Shown here: positions 21,159 to 33,770 of the stretch, piece after piece
Layout of the letters: the number at the start of each line of letters is the position of its first letter
How positions within the stretch are numbered: position 1 is the first letter of the stretch
NCBI GenBank assembly: GCA_000442125.1
Contig: KE546979.1
Location: 1,116,001-1,180,000, forward strand
From: Opeltia flavorubescens
Taxonomy: Eukaryota > Ascomycota > Lecanoromycetes > Teloschistales > Teloschistaceae
DNA: 64,000 nt
Direction: 5' to 3'
The notes under the pieces: model-generated
What the model was told of the DNA's origin: nothing
What the model saw: the letters and a program-made list of their open reading frames with translations, nothing else
The model's database searches: none
Position numbers and translations under genes: made by a program

Positions 21159-22658
21159 CTACAATCGATCCATAATAGCCTTTGCATACTCATGTGTCTT
21201 CGCTTTCCCGCCCAAATCTCCGGTCAAATGCTAGTAGTATGGGTCAGTCACAGCAGTAAGAGTAGACTTGAGAAAGTTCACTTACTTTGCCCTCGGCCAA
21301 GGTATCAAAGATTGCTTTCTGAATCTGATCCGCATGGTCATTGAGTCCCATATGCTGCAGCATCATAATACTGCTCAGTAACAGTGCCGTAGGGTTTGCA
21401 AGGCCTTTGCCTGCAATGTCCGGCGCCGAACCATGCACGGCTTCAAATATCGAGCACTCGTCGCCAATGTTGCCGGATGGTGTTAAGCCAAGACCGCCGA
21501 TCAATCCGGCACACATATCGGAGAGGATATCACCGTACAAGTTGGGCATTACCAAGACTTTGTCGTTATACGGTGTTGGATCCGTGACAATCTTCAGACA
21601 CGTATTGTCGAGTAGCTCGGCATCAAAGTCCACCTTTGCAAAGTCTTTGCTGACGTTGCGTGCTGTGTTCAAGAAAAGGCCGTCGGACATCTTCATGATT
21701 GTAGCCTTGTGGACAGCTCTTACTTTCGTCCTGCCAACATCTTCGGCGTATTGAAAGGCGAATCTTAGGACGCGTTCGGATGCCTCTCTGGTGATGAGTT
21801 TGATGCTCTGCACGACTCCATCGATGACGATGTGCTCGATTCCAGAGTATTCCCCCTCGGTGTTTTCTCGGATTAGGACGGTGTCGACGTTATCGTAGGG
21901 TGTCTTGTAGCCGGCTATTGATTTGCAGGGTCTGACGTTTGCGAAGAGGTTGAAGGTTCGTCTCAAGGTGAGATTGAGTGATACATGACCTTTGCCGATT
22001 GGAGTCTGTGAAATAAAGTTAGCCGCGGACTTCGAAGACGGCACGTTGATTGTTCATACAGCTAGAGGCCCTTTCAATGCCACGAAGTTCTTTTTAACGC
22101 TGTCGATAGCCTTATCTGGGATCACGGTTTTGCCGTTCTTCAATTGCGGGGTGACATCTACCGATTCCCATTCTACCGGAGCCTGATCAGTCGTTAGTGC
22201 AAGCAGCAGAACCTCAATCCATAGAACGAACCTTCGCTGCTGCAAAGATGTCCTTGACTGACTGCGAAATTTCCGGACCAATGCCGTCTCCCTCGATAAG
22301 TGTTACAGTGTATTTGCCCTGGACAGACGCTACGTATTAGTGGCTGAAGTTGATATGTAACAGCTGGTGGAGCTGCTGCGATAAGTGCTGCAGATTACTT
22401 TGGCTCACATTCGATCCTGGCGTTCCCTTGAACTTGGCGACCTTGTCCTCATATGGGATTGCGTAGTTCCTTCTCTGATTCTAGTGTACAACACAAGTCA
22501 GCATGATGCATAAAACGAACAAACTTGCACCTTCATGTAGCTGAGACGTGGATTGATAATTTACTTACTTGGAGACATTGCGATGGTAGCACCTGGCCTA
22601 CTCTGACGCCTCTGAGGCATTGCCTCGCGGGTAGAACGAGAGAGCGACTAGCTTGCAT
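21159..22658 (-). CDS. IDH2: NAD-dependent isocitrate dehydrogenase subunit 2, mitochondrial
   Basis: Six exons (22658-22569, 22474-22409, 22318-22232, 22182-22060, 22005-21286, 21230-21159; 1158 nt) encode 385 residues, the normal length. Exon 1 encodes a basic leader ([17 protein letters not shown]) that fits a mitochondrial targeting peptide. The body shows family motifs in order: [48 protein letters not shown] (substrate-binding region), [17 protein letters not shown] and [17 protein letters not shown]. The last exon gives [19 protein letters not shown] and the stop. With Idh1 it forms the allosteric TCA-cycle enzyme that oxidises isocitrate to 2-oxoglutarate. The ORF end at 21244 is intronic. 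The start codons of IDH2 and SEC5 are 281 bp apart on opposite strands. Confidence 0.95.
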
Positions 22659-22939
22659 GACGAAGCGATGCAAACCATTAGTCTATTGAAGGCCTTTTAG
22701 CTGAAGCGTGAATAGCCTTATAAATTGTCGTTGCTGATGTTATGTCTTCGGAGATATCATGGGGAAAAAGCAATCCCGCATATCTCAATGCATGAGATGT
22801 ATAAACACGGGAGCTCCGCCTGCACAACATTTAAGCTTATTCTGAGCCGCATCGAAGACCAATATCGATCCCTCGATCCTTCAAATCTACGATCCAATTG
22901 TCCATAGGTCTCTGTTTACGGCCTTGATGAATAACGAAG
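22659..22939. promoter_or_regulatory. Divergent promoter region, IDH2 / SEC5
   Basis: 281 bp between oppositely oriented start codons; it must carry both promoters. No individual element is confidently assigned. Confidence 0.55.
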
Positions 22940-25900
22940 ATGACCAGTGATGAGCACACACTTTTGAACCATTACAACATTACAAGCCTGTATCCTACAG
23001 CATGGCCCGCTGAGAAAGATGAGAGCGATGATTCCGATGATGAACAGCCAGCCGCCAGATCTGCTAAACTCGCCCACTCACGATCCAAATCAAGATATTC
23101 GGCCCTCGTAAGGAGTGCGAGTGACCGCCGGAGTTTGGTACCTGGCTCTGAGAAAACGGGCGATGGTGTTGAAAATCTGGTCCAAAGAGATGAGCCGGAC
23201 CCTTTGGGAGGCCCGGATAGTGTCGTGCGCATCCTGAGACAAAAGGGGCTTCCGGTAGAAGAGGATCAACGACTACGTGAGGACGCCTGACATGGAAAGA
23301 GCCATCTTATGTTGATCCACGTTAGGGAATCGATTTCTCTTATCTTCGACTACCTTCTCACCCACTCTGTACCTATCGCAGGTTCACTCTGATGCATCTA
23401 CTCAGTCCTTACTCAAAGGCCTCGAGGCCCTATCAAAATCAATCGATCAAAAGTCAGCTTCATTGAAGGTGTTGGTCGAGTCCAATTTTGAGCGATTCGT
23501 TCGTGCAAAAACCACTATCGACAATGTCTATGCGGAGATGCGGAACCAAGGCGCCGAACCGCCAGAACCTGAACCACCACGGACTCGCTCTCGTATTACA
23601 AGTAAGGGTAGCGGGCATTTCCGTAATAGCAGCGCCCAATTACCCTTCACCCCCAGAGGAATCGATAAGCCACTCCCAAGTGATAAGAAAAAACATGCAC
23701 TCGTCAAAGAGAGTGAATACGGGGTTCAGGGCATCAAAGCACCCTTGACCGAGGTTGCGGTAAAAGCGGAGGAGATTTGGGGTCCCGCACTCGGAGGTCG
23801 GGCACGCGAAGAGACGCTGAGATCTGCCTTGGAATCCGTTGAGAAGAACAAGAGGATCTTCGAAGTTGGCCCTGCACTTTCGGGTTGCATCAAGCGCAAA
23901 GATTACGATGGTCTGGTGGAAGAGTACCGGAAAGCATGGCAATATGCAGAAGATGCACGGGCAACGGCAAATGCGTCTGCAAGCAGTCGAACCCCTCTGA
24001 CTGATTCACAAGTATTCCAGATCGTCATCACGGCTAGGATGTGGTCAAGCGTGGAAGCACAGATTGACATCTTTAAGCGAGATATTTGGAGAAAACTTAC
24101 GAATGTCGAAGCTCCTCCACCGCCGGTAGGGCAAGGTACGGCCGACGAACCTATGGCATTGATCGGGGTACTACTAGAGCTTGGCGTCGACGATAACCCC
24201 ATCTGGTTCTGGCTACTGAGCAGGTATGATTACCTGAAGACCAAAATCACAGCCTCGTTTGAGCGGTCACGGGTAGAGATTGAAATCTTACGGCGTCGTC
24301 TCGCCAACTCAGATCCATCTCCTCCTAAGACTGCTGTCACTCACCTAAAAGGTCCTGGTGACTCGATCTCATACGAAAAGACACAATACTTGGATAGTCC
24401 TGCTGTATTGGAGCTATGGGGCTTGATTCATAGTTCAATCAGCAATCTCCTTTCCACAACAGGTGGTCTTCTGGGTGAAGTCATCGAATTCTGGGATAAA
24501 GCCCAGGGGTTCATTGACGGTAATGTCCAGAGGACGTTACCTGTTGGTCTAGAGGGGCAGAGTCGCGATCACCATCGGCTATCATCTGATGGAGTTAGAG
24601 ATCTGGAGAGTGGGTTTGTTGAGCTTGTCGAGATGCTGAGTGAGAGTGTTTTTGCATTCTTCGCAGATCCTCCAATCGAGGATGTCTCTCTGCTATACTC
24701 GCCTTTACCGACGACTACACCAACTACTCCCAAGTCTGCTGTCTTTGCCCCATTTGCGCATCAGGATAGTCGCTTTAAGTTCGATGCTACCAACCCACCT
24801 CCGCCATCACCGAGACGAGGTGAAGCTTGGGAAGAGTTTGCCTTTTGGCCTCCATACTCAAATGCTATCAGTGGCATCTACTATCTTGACCAAATCATTA
24901 CGTTGGTCGGTAGCGCTGCCACGGATCTTGCAGGCCTCCGTCCTGTATCTTCGTCCCAAAAACTCCGAGAGAGTCTCAAGGCCCTCATCACCGGCGCCCG
25001 AGAAAGATGTGTGAATGCACTAGTAGCAGCTTGGATTCATGACGCGGAAACCTTTTATTCTATGGAGAGTTGGGCCAGACCCAGTGATAGACGTGACATT
25101 ACGACACTGCTAGGGTATTTCTTAGCATATGAGCATTCTGTACTGTCTGGCCTTCAAAGGATAGCATATATTCCGGATATAGCAAGTAAAACCAGCTCAT
25201 CCCGTCTAATCACACCGCCCTCTATCACCATGACAAAGGCTGTCCATCGCGACTTTAGTAGGACGATCTATCTTTTACTATCCGATATGGTCAAGAACGC
25301 CGAAAATGGAACCCTTTCGCAAGATACATCATCTTTGCAGCCAATTGACGCTACTGAGTCGTTTCCCGCATTGACTTTAAATGGTGGCCACAACACTGGT
25401 GTAGTTGCAACGAGCAGAGTAAGTTTGCCTGCCAAGATGTATCGATCGGTGTGTTCTAATGTTAAATCTAGGACGTACGCTTACTATTAACAATCAGCAA
25501 CGTCAAGTACCTCCAAACCGAAGTAATCCCCCAATTAATCAACGATTACGAAACGAATTTCACCACCAATTTCGCGGAAAAAAGCAAACTTCTCAAAGAC
25601 GTGTCCCAAATTGAATCAAGGCTCTTCAAATCCTACATCTCACCGAGCGCGAGTAAACTCAGCTCGATAATCTACTCTGGCATCACATCACCCGCCTGGG
25701 TACCCACGACCGATCGCCCAACGGAATTACGTCCGTATGTTTACGAGGCCCTTCTCCTCCTCGTCTACGTCCACACCGAAATCTCCACCAACACTCCCCC
25801 TCTCCTCCCAAGCATTATATCCACTCTCTTCGAAGAAATCGTCACAGCCTTCCTTACCGCTTTCCGCGCTCGGCCCGATCGATATTCCCTCGCAGCACTC

Positions 25901-26131
25901 ATGCAAGCTACCCTAGATGTAGAATTTGTGGCGTCGATACTGAGCCAGTTTACGACGGCCAGGGCTAGTGAGCTGCAGAGTCAGGTTTATCAGGAATTGG
26001 ATCAGAGGACGGATAACAGTGCGAGGATGAGGTTGCAGAACGAGTTGCCGGAGATGAGGGCCATTTTGAAGAAGTTGAGGGAGGGGACTAGGGGGGAGTT
26101 TGCGTGTTTTAAGAAGGTTAGGAAGGGGTGA
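22940..26131 (+). CDS. SEC5: Exocyst complex subunit Sec5
   Basis: Three exons (22940-23276, 23326-25418, 25472-26131; 3090 nt) encode 1029 residues. The N-terminus LLNHYNITSLYPTAWP is typical of filamentous-fungal Sec5, and exon 2 continues with RNRFLLSSTTFSPTLYLSQVHSD-type sequence and LKVLVESNFERFVRAKTTID, the Sec5 core start with its predicted coiled coil. The rest is helical, as in exocyst rods. Sec5 is one of eight subunits tethering secretory vesicles to the plasma membrane at growing tips. The first intron uses GTGAGG/TTAG and the second GTAAGT/CTAG; both keep frame. The C-terminus, around residues 950-1029, is helical and ends in FKKVRKG. The third exon switches from C-rich to G-rich codon third positions over its last 200 bases, a local composition shift only. 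Confidence 0.93.
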
Positions 26132-26670
26132 TGGATGGGATAGCTACTTGATATATACTTATTTTGCTTTGAAATGAAATGATTTGTCTTTGTGTGCTTG
26201 AGATGCATCGCGTACCTGTGTCCCTTATTGACGTTTTGTGCATCCTTCACCCAATTCGGATAACCCAGATTTATGTGTAATTCCGATTTCGATTCAGCGA
26301 ACTCACTCGTATTAGCATTATCCGCCTTATTGTGGAATTTTTCGTCCAATACCCAATGCGATGATTTATTCTCATCTATAGCATTTGACCACTGCCCGGC
26401 AGCGCGAATATAAGTTTCGTAAAAAGTCTACCGCAAGTCTACCCGTCATAATCATCTTGAAGATACATCATATATGTCATGAAACATTTCCCTCATCCTC
26501 GAGCACCTCTACTCCAATCAACAAAATCACCACTCTCCAAAGCCAAAAACAGCATAACATATTCCATCTCTTCTTCGAAAAGCATTAGCCAAATATCCGA
26601 ACCTCAGATATTCATACCCTTCTCCTACAGTACATTACAGCAATCCGCATCTCTATCAACAACCGCATCT
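26132..26670. other. Intergenic between SEC5 and the Cys-motif gene
   Basis: AT-richer 540-bp stretch with the SEC5 3' flank and the upstream region of the next gene. In-frame upstream ATGs occur from about 26479, so the N-terminus of the next protein could in principle be longer. Nothing else recognised. Confidence 0.5.
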
Positions 26671-27731
26671 ATGCCTTCAAGACCCTCACGTAATGCCCCT
26701 GCACCTCCTCCTGCGGCGGTGGGGGAGGGAATGTATTGTCATACTTGTGGGAGGGTTATGAGTATGTTTTCATTTTTATTCTTTCGCTTTTGGCATTATG
26801 ATGTCACAGCATTTTTCGTTTGGTGGTGAGTTCATTTTGGAAATGGGGATCGACCATGGGATAGGATCTTAATGTCGGGGGCGGTATGTCCTTTTCATTT
26901 GCTTCTGGGATATGTTAATTGTGGGACGGCGATTTCCCTCTTTCTATACTTAAAAGGTTTTTTGCTCGTTCAATGTTCCCCGTTCCATGTACAACAATCT
27001 ACATCCCCCTTTCCCCTCACGCTTCCTCTCTAAATCTCTCCCACTTCCCACTATCATCACCCCAACCCTCCACATCCCATCCAAACTAACCCCCCTCCTC
27101 CCCCTACATAGCACCCCGTCGCCCCCAACCCCCCTCACAACCCCAATCATCAACAACAAGCACCCCCCAAAAATTCTGCTCCTCCCGATGCCGCCGGACG
27201 AAACCCCGCCTTTACGAGAAAGAAAGCATCGAATCTCGCATCGAGGGCGTGTTTGTAGCTCTACTTTCCGCTTCGGAGGGAAGAAGGGGTAGGGTGGTGG
27301 GGTGTGGGGAGGTGGAGGGGATGGTGTTTCCGCCTGGAAATAATGGGGTTGACGATGGTATAGATGGGGGAGAGGAGGAGCGGGGAAGTACGTATGAAGT
27401 AGTTCGTTATGATAGCGAAGGTGAAGACGAAGAAGAAGAAGAGTCAGTAAGAAAAGGAGGAGGAGGTGTCCCCCTCCCCTCCTTCCTCACCAGCCAAAAC
27501 CCCATCAATCCCACAAACACCTCAGACCCGCGCCTCCTCGGTCTCCAGCGCGCCAGGAATCGAGAATTAGTCCGGCAAGCGGCGAGGAGGGGTGTTGCGT
27601 TTGGGTTTCTGGTTGATAAGAATGGCAACGTGGATGGAGGGAGGAGGAGAGTGGAAGCAGTACAGGGGGGTCGGGTGGTGGAGAGTAGTTTTGCTAAGGG
27701 GGAGTGGGGGGTTCGATGGAGGGAACGATAG
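26671..27731 (+). CDS. Small conserved fungal protein with CHTCGR...CSSRCR motif
   Basis: Two exons (26671-26761 and 27112-27731; 711 nt) encode 236 residues. Exon 1 ends in MYCHTCGRVM; exon 2 carries KFCSSRCRRTKPRLYEK, IEGVFVALLS, an acidic Glu-rich stretch, and a C-terminus SSFAKGEWGVRWRER. The paired CxxC and CxxxC suggest one zinc site. I recognise the layout (Cys pair, FVALL helix, FAKGEWG-W-RE tail) from uncharacterised Pezizomycotina proteins, but no function is known to me. The 350-nt intron is long for this genome and strongly pyrimidine-rich; a further short exon inside it is possible. MPSRPSRNAP is the chosen start because it leads straight into the Cys motif. Confidence 0.65.
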
Positions 27732-28117
27732 GAGGGGAGGAAAGAGAGAGAAGTGATGGGAAAGGTCATTGATGGGTACAACGAGCGAGCGCAATGATAA
27801 AGATGCAGTGTCATTTCATCCCATATGTCATCTCTACATCATTGGATCGCCACTATATCAATCCATTTTTTGCAAAAAAAACAAAAGATTTCTTTCAAGC
27901 CATCTCCATCCACCCTTTTGACCACTTTTTGTCCCATATTACTACCACAGACGACGCCCTGCCAAATGCTACAAAGATGTACAATAATGCCCAACCCATG
28001 CTCCTTCCTGCAAATGTAATGACATAACCTCACAATTGACCCGAAAGAACAGCTTCGGTTGCTATCAAATATATTAGCCCTTCCAATTAACTCATCATCT
28101 GAATGCATGGAAAACGA
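27732..28117. other. Convergent 3' flanks
   Basis: 386 bp between the stop of the Cys-motif gene and the annotated end of the class V chitin synthase. If the last chitin synthase exon is spliced (see that entry), its true terminal exon would lie here. Confidence 0.5.
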
Positions 28118-31100
28118 TTACTTACCAGAACCAATATACGCCTTCCGAGATTCCAAGTTGACTCCAAATCTCCTCTCCAATTCCAGCTTGATGCCCTTCT
28201 TCGTGACCGTCATGAGATCTGCCGTCTTCAAGATCTCCCGGATCTCACCCAGTAAAGCGTCATCGCTGGGCATCCCTGCAGCCTCCGCCATTTCAATATG
28301 CGGCTCATCGTATCCTCGAGCCATGACTTCCGAAGGCGCCAGAGACATCCTCGAGCCATACCTGGGTAACTCCATCTGCGACATTTGCCTCGATTGGGGA
28401 TAAATGTATTCCGACCCAGGCGGTTGGTAAGATTTGGTACCGTACGAGAATCCTGATATTTCGGAACGGTCATCGCGCTGTGTCTGTGCCTCCCATAGTT
28501 CCGCTTGATATTCTTCCCACTTCTTGCGCGGAATGGACGATGGGTCGAATTTGCCTTCATCCGAAATGACGACTTGCTTACCCTTTTCACCAGTAACGAC
28601 ACGAGTGTTACCCCACGAAAAGTCGTCCATATGCCAGAACGAGTAGAGAGGTAGTGCCAGGGAAAAGACAGGCATCGCAAGGATATAGATGATCATCCAT
28701 CCGATCATCTCCCATTTTCTTCTCAGAATAAAGATGACTGCTTGTAAACCATAGATTGCACCGAGTAAAACAAAGGCAATCAACGGAACGACTGCTTTAC
28801 CGATGGAGACGAGAACGATCAAATAGACGATATACGCCACCGTGACAGGCTGGATGATGGTACTAAGTAGATCTAGGAAGACAACGAACCTCATGCTGAA
28901 ACAGCAGAAACCGCAAAGCTGCTGAAGAGGAATAAGCTCAACGAGGTTATGGACTGTTGAGTTGATCCATCTCCGACGTTGGGACATGAAGACACTCCAA
29001 CTATCTGGAGCAACTGTCCAGGCATGGGCGTGGAAGGTGTACTTGGTCTTGTATTTGGGGTGGTGTTTGAGCAGTAGTGTAGTCAGATATCGATCTTCAC
29101 CCAGGTGCAGCAGATTTTTCATATGCAGAGTGTCCACCCGGATGTTGGAATAGGCTTCGATGATTTCCCGGCTGACGAACAGTGGTTTTCCCGTTTCTGC
29201 TGCTCGAATCCGATACATGGTAAAACAACCGGGTAAACAGGTCACTGAGCCGAACAGACTCTCGAAGGCTTTGGTCAGGTTGTGTGAAATGTAATACTCA
29301 TAGACTTGGATCATGGTAGTGAATGAAGCTTTGGCATTGGAGAGCGCCGTTTCACCGCAGATGCCGATTAATCGAGTGTCGTGCAAGAAGGCAGCAACCA
29401 TACGTGACGCAGAGTCGGGAGCAACGACTGTATCTGCATCGATCTGGAACATGAACTCGTAAAAGGTCGGATTCACCCCAATGATGTTTCTTATCTGATG
29501 GTGCATTTCGAGTTCTAGAGGCGTCATGGGATGGTTATAGTGCACACGATTCAGGAAGCGCATGATGACCATCTGGGAATCACGTTTGCCACGATTACCT
29601 GGCCGGGATACTTCGGATGGTTTTCCAATCTTGACAACCACCAAGAATGGGACGATATGTCCTTGGACCTCGTACAACCCGGAGTAGACTTTTCCCATGT
29701 TGTGTTGCTTCATCCCTTCGCCTAGACTCTCGAAGCTTAAGGGCTCTGGGTCAACTGTTTCGGAGACTCCAAGGATATCGAGGACAATTCTCGGTGTAGG
29801 CCTATCATTACCCTGGCCGATGATCATCCCGTCGCAAACAACGACCAAAAGCTTTCGCTTATCATCATACTTCATCCGGGCAGCTGAATCGATCGCTCGG
29901 CGCAGGGAGTCCTCATCTTCAGTGTATGCAGGCACCTGACATATCACAAACTTGTCAAGGTTCTCGGGTACGTTCTTCCTTCCAAATTGCAATGCCGCAA
30001 AGAATTTGAAACCGATGACCGAGGCAAGAAGAATGGAAATTGCTAGGAGAATGTACTGCGCAAACAAACACTGCGCAGAGTTTCTCGTGTCTGTCGCTCC
30101 AACCCTGAATAGATTATCCAGACAGACCTGGGCATTCCTGCGCTTGGTCGGCGAGAGCGGGAGAGCGTTCCAATCCTTTGTAACGTCATGGCCAGCCCGT
30201 TGCACAAAGATATCGACAACCAGATCTTCCATGAAATTTGTGTCAACCCCTTTCGGCGGTTCTTTACCCGCTTTAGCTCTGGTTGATCGGCCACCTTTGC
30301 TGTAGTCCGTCAAGTCGTACACATGCTTGTTTAAGATTGCAATCTTCTTTTGCTTTTTAGAAGCCAGCGTGTGTACGTATTGTGGAGTATAGCCGACGTC
30401 GCCCTTCTTGTAAAGGGATCGCATGACCTTCTGCTGCTCAAACCACCAGTCCGGTCTTGAATCATTCGTCCAAGCTCTGAAGTCATGATACTGGGCATTC
30501 GGGTCAGCTTTGCTTATTGTTGTCACAGAGCCAGAGATATTGGATGGTACAAAGTCGAGAGGTACACTATTATCGATTGGGCCGTCCTTTCCAACGCAAA
30601 GCGCACTGACTTGAATGGGAAACAAGGCTGTAGAATCGACACCGGCATATTTCTGAAGAGCGCTTGCTGGTATAATAGATGGGTAATGGCTGGGTATGAA
30701 AGCTCCAAGGTCGAAGACCTCGCCACGTATTGCTGTGTAGGAATCATGCCCGTGCTTTCCGTCATGCGATGAAAGTTCCGCAGCCGAATAAACATGTTGC
30801 CTAGGACAGATGATTTGTGGGAAGATGACGATGAAGAAGACCACGAACAGGCAGCTGAGCCAGATGAGGAGGTTGATAGCAAATTTCTCCCGCCATGCTG
30901 ATCGAATATCTTTTCTTTTCATTCGACCAAACCATTTGATGAAGATGTCTGGGATGAAAAATGTCATGAGGTAAACCAAGAAAAGCCAGCGTTTCCGGCT
31001 TCCTGATACCGGTACGACATCAACCTCGACCATCTTCTTCTTGTTCCCTTTCTCAGCCATTTGCTCTCTGGTCTCCATGGCGCGGAACATGTCCCCAGAA

Positions 31101-33770
31101 TTGAAGGCTGAGGCACCAGCTTCCGAACGTGCATCAAGTTCTTGAGCACCAAGGTATCCGCCTTTCTTACTATCATCGCCGTAGATAAAGGCCCCTGGTG
31201 AAGAAGTCTCATGACCTAGCATTAAATTTTCTTTAGAATCCCCAAAATCACGTTCGTGGCCCTCGAAGGGGTTCTGATTTGGAGCCTCGGACTCGGCATC
31301 GAAGAAACGACCGCCTGCGAAACCTTTCTCGCTAGTCTTCGCAATGCTAGCCCAGCACCGTTCACTTAAGAAGACACCAGTAGTGCCAATCCGGACCTCG
31401 TTCCCAGGCCATTTTTTCTCGCCGAGGACTGCCTCTGCTTTTTCCTTTTCGCTACCGACGATAATCGACTGGGCATCTGCGAGGCCAAGGAACTCGCCGA
31501 AGGGTAGGAAAAGACTGAAATCAGCGTTACGTAGACGCTGGCTAATTTCGGCAATGCCAAAGGTTTGGATTTGCGCTCGTACGCACTTGCTGTCGAATTG
31601 ATTGGCGATCCGACGGTCGTTGGGCTTCAAGCAGAAGATGAAATAGGGATTGGTATTTGGTGATGAAAGCGACTTTATGATGTTATCAAGTGCAGAGAGG
31701 AATTGACCGGAGGCTCCTTGATCAACTCCAGCTGGATGAGTCCTGCTTTTTCGATGCTCGGTAGATCCCTTTTGCATTCCCCCATCTTGACTATCAAGAT
31801 CATCATTGTCGGACTGGCCACCACTCTTAGCCCGTACTGCAAGTCGACCTGGGCGTTCCCCCTTTCTACGTGCCATACTTGGCATTCTCGAGGGCTTGGA
31901 GCTGACCTGAGCTTGCATGATGGCGGTCTTTTCATTTGGATGCATTACTGTATGAAGAGCCTCCTGGCCAAAGAGTTGTCGCACAAAGTCGCTTGTTGTA
32001 GATCTGATCAAATTCATCAAATCCCCGGGAATGACCTCTCCGTTGTCCTCGACCAGTCCGTTAATAGGGTAGTCTACCTCACCAGCAAAGTGTCTGACGG
32101 TAAAAGACGCATGGGGGTTGTAGGTTGCGAAATTGCTGCCAGGCATCTTTGCAGTAGCACTTCCGACGCCGATGGCAGGATTCTTGTTCTCGAAACGCTT
32201 TCGAATACTGTCGAGAAATTGCAGGTCCGTCCTCCCACGGCGAGTTTGGTCATTTAAGATGCTCAAGAGTCCATTTCCATGTTTCAGCAGTCCTCTCACA
32301 GCATCTCCGTTGTCAAAGTAGCTCGTTGCCGCAACACTGACGTCTTCACTCTCGAGCAAATCGGCCTTGCGTTCAAAGAAGCTCTGCAAGCAGAAATGGT
32401 ATAATGATTCGGTAGCTGCATTGTTGAGCAATTGATCAAGAACGGAACCAGTTGCGGCGGATTGGGCGAAGCCGGGGAAATCAATGATCGAGATGGTGTT
32501 TGCAACGGTATCCTCAACAGCGCAGGTTTTTTGATTGATTTGCTCGATAACATAGGCCACAAGCAGGGAGTATAGCGTGCGTGCTAGCTCATCCGCATTG
32601 CCTCGAGCGCCTTTAGGATCCAGCATGACAGTGACCCGTTCGCGGTGGATGGTCTTAGTTTTATAGCCCAAACTAGTTTCCAGGTCCTGTACGCTCAGTC
32701 CAAGGAATGCAGCAATTATACCAAGGACTTCTCTGTTCTTCACTATGGTAACGGTCTCTCCTCCTTCATGCGAGTACCCACCACTCTCGTCCGGCGCTGG
32801 TGTAGTAGATTGACTTGTGATAAATTCGAGCTGTCCGATATGTAATATGCTGGCGAGTATCTGACAAATCTCGGCAATGTCATTTCGCGGAAATTCAAGC
32901 TTGCGTAATGCCGTCTTAAAATGCTGGAAACCTTCCACATCGTTTATTCCGACCTTGAGCTGCGTCGGATGACCCAGGTATCTCCATCGCTTGTGGCCCA
33001 AAGTTCCTCCAGATAATCGATCTCCGGCCCTTGAAGCACCCTCAGAAACGAAACCTGAGGTATCGAGACCAAGGTGAGCTTTTTCTGCAGCGCTAGTCCC
33101 GGCGAGAAGGTAATACAAAACGTGAAAGCTTCGCTCGCCGGTTGGGACTGAGGCAATCCTACTACGCTCCAGCCTATGATCTAGGAGCTTTCCTCCGAGA
33201 AGTGTCGGACTCATTGTCGAGGATGCATCATATTGAAGCTCGTAGAACAAACCTGCCTTGGATGCAGTGGGAGTTGTCAAGGATTTGGTTGTGGTGAGAG
33301 TATCGAAAACAAATGCTGCCAAGGAAAGTTTGGTCGAAAGAGGTGTAGAGGAGAAGGATAAGATTGATGAGAGGAGGTGTGATCGGATCGTTGTTTTGCC
33401 AGAACCAGACTCGCCCAAGAAAACTATCGCCTGGCTTTCCCCACGGCCGCCTAGCCTGGACCAAGCTCTTCCAGCGAGCTCTTCTGCTTCGCCCATTGCA
33501 CTCCCCGCAGTACCTCCATCTGGGCCTTTTGACGATGATGTATAGGTGTTAAGTGCTATCAGAGCTTGGGACGAAAGGCGGGAGACAGGAAGGGAGACAT
33601 GAAACCTATGCAATTATTAGCAAACTTTTCGTTGAGTTTGAATTGGACTCAGAATACCTGCTAGCTAGATGTGCGGTCAGATGGGTGTCAGACTGAAGAT
33701 GCGACGGAAGCGCAGGTAGAGAGGACTGGGAATGAGGTGGAGCAGTCCCTGTCAAGGAGTGGAGAGCCAT
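28118..33770 (-). CDS. csmA: Class V chitin synthase with myosin motor-like domain
   Basis: Exon 1 (33770-33658) and exon 2 (33605-28118) total 5601 nt, 1866 residues. Order of parts: myosin motor-like domain (about residues 40-800) with an intact P-loop GESGSGKT at about 102-109; membrane segments near 890-960; a cytochrome b5-like domain after [15 protein letters not shown]; then the chitin synthase core with [18 protein letters not shown] and [14 protein letters not shown] (the Q/RxxRW signature); further membrane helices; and a C-terminal DEK-type region ([19 protein letters not shown]). It polymerises UDP-GlcNAc into chitin at tips and septa. The stop follows IGSGK, but TCTG|GTAAGT there is a good donor and relatives continue past this point, so a last exon may be missing. 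The neighbouring class VII enzyme is head-to-head, as for csmA/csmB of Aspergillus nidulans; the symbol is by that homology. Confidence 0.93.

Noticed and set aside
27000-27140. C-rich stretch as a coding exon (Pro/Leu-rich ORF)
   Set aside because: It lies inside the intron of the Cys-motif gene and translates to low-complexity sequence in every frame.
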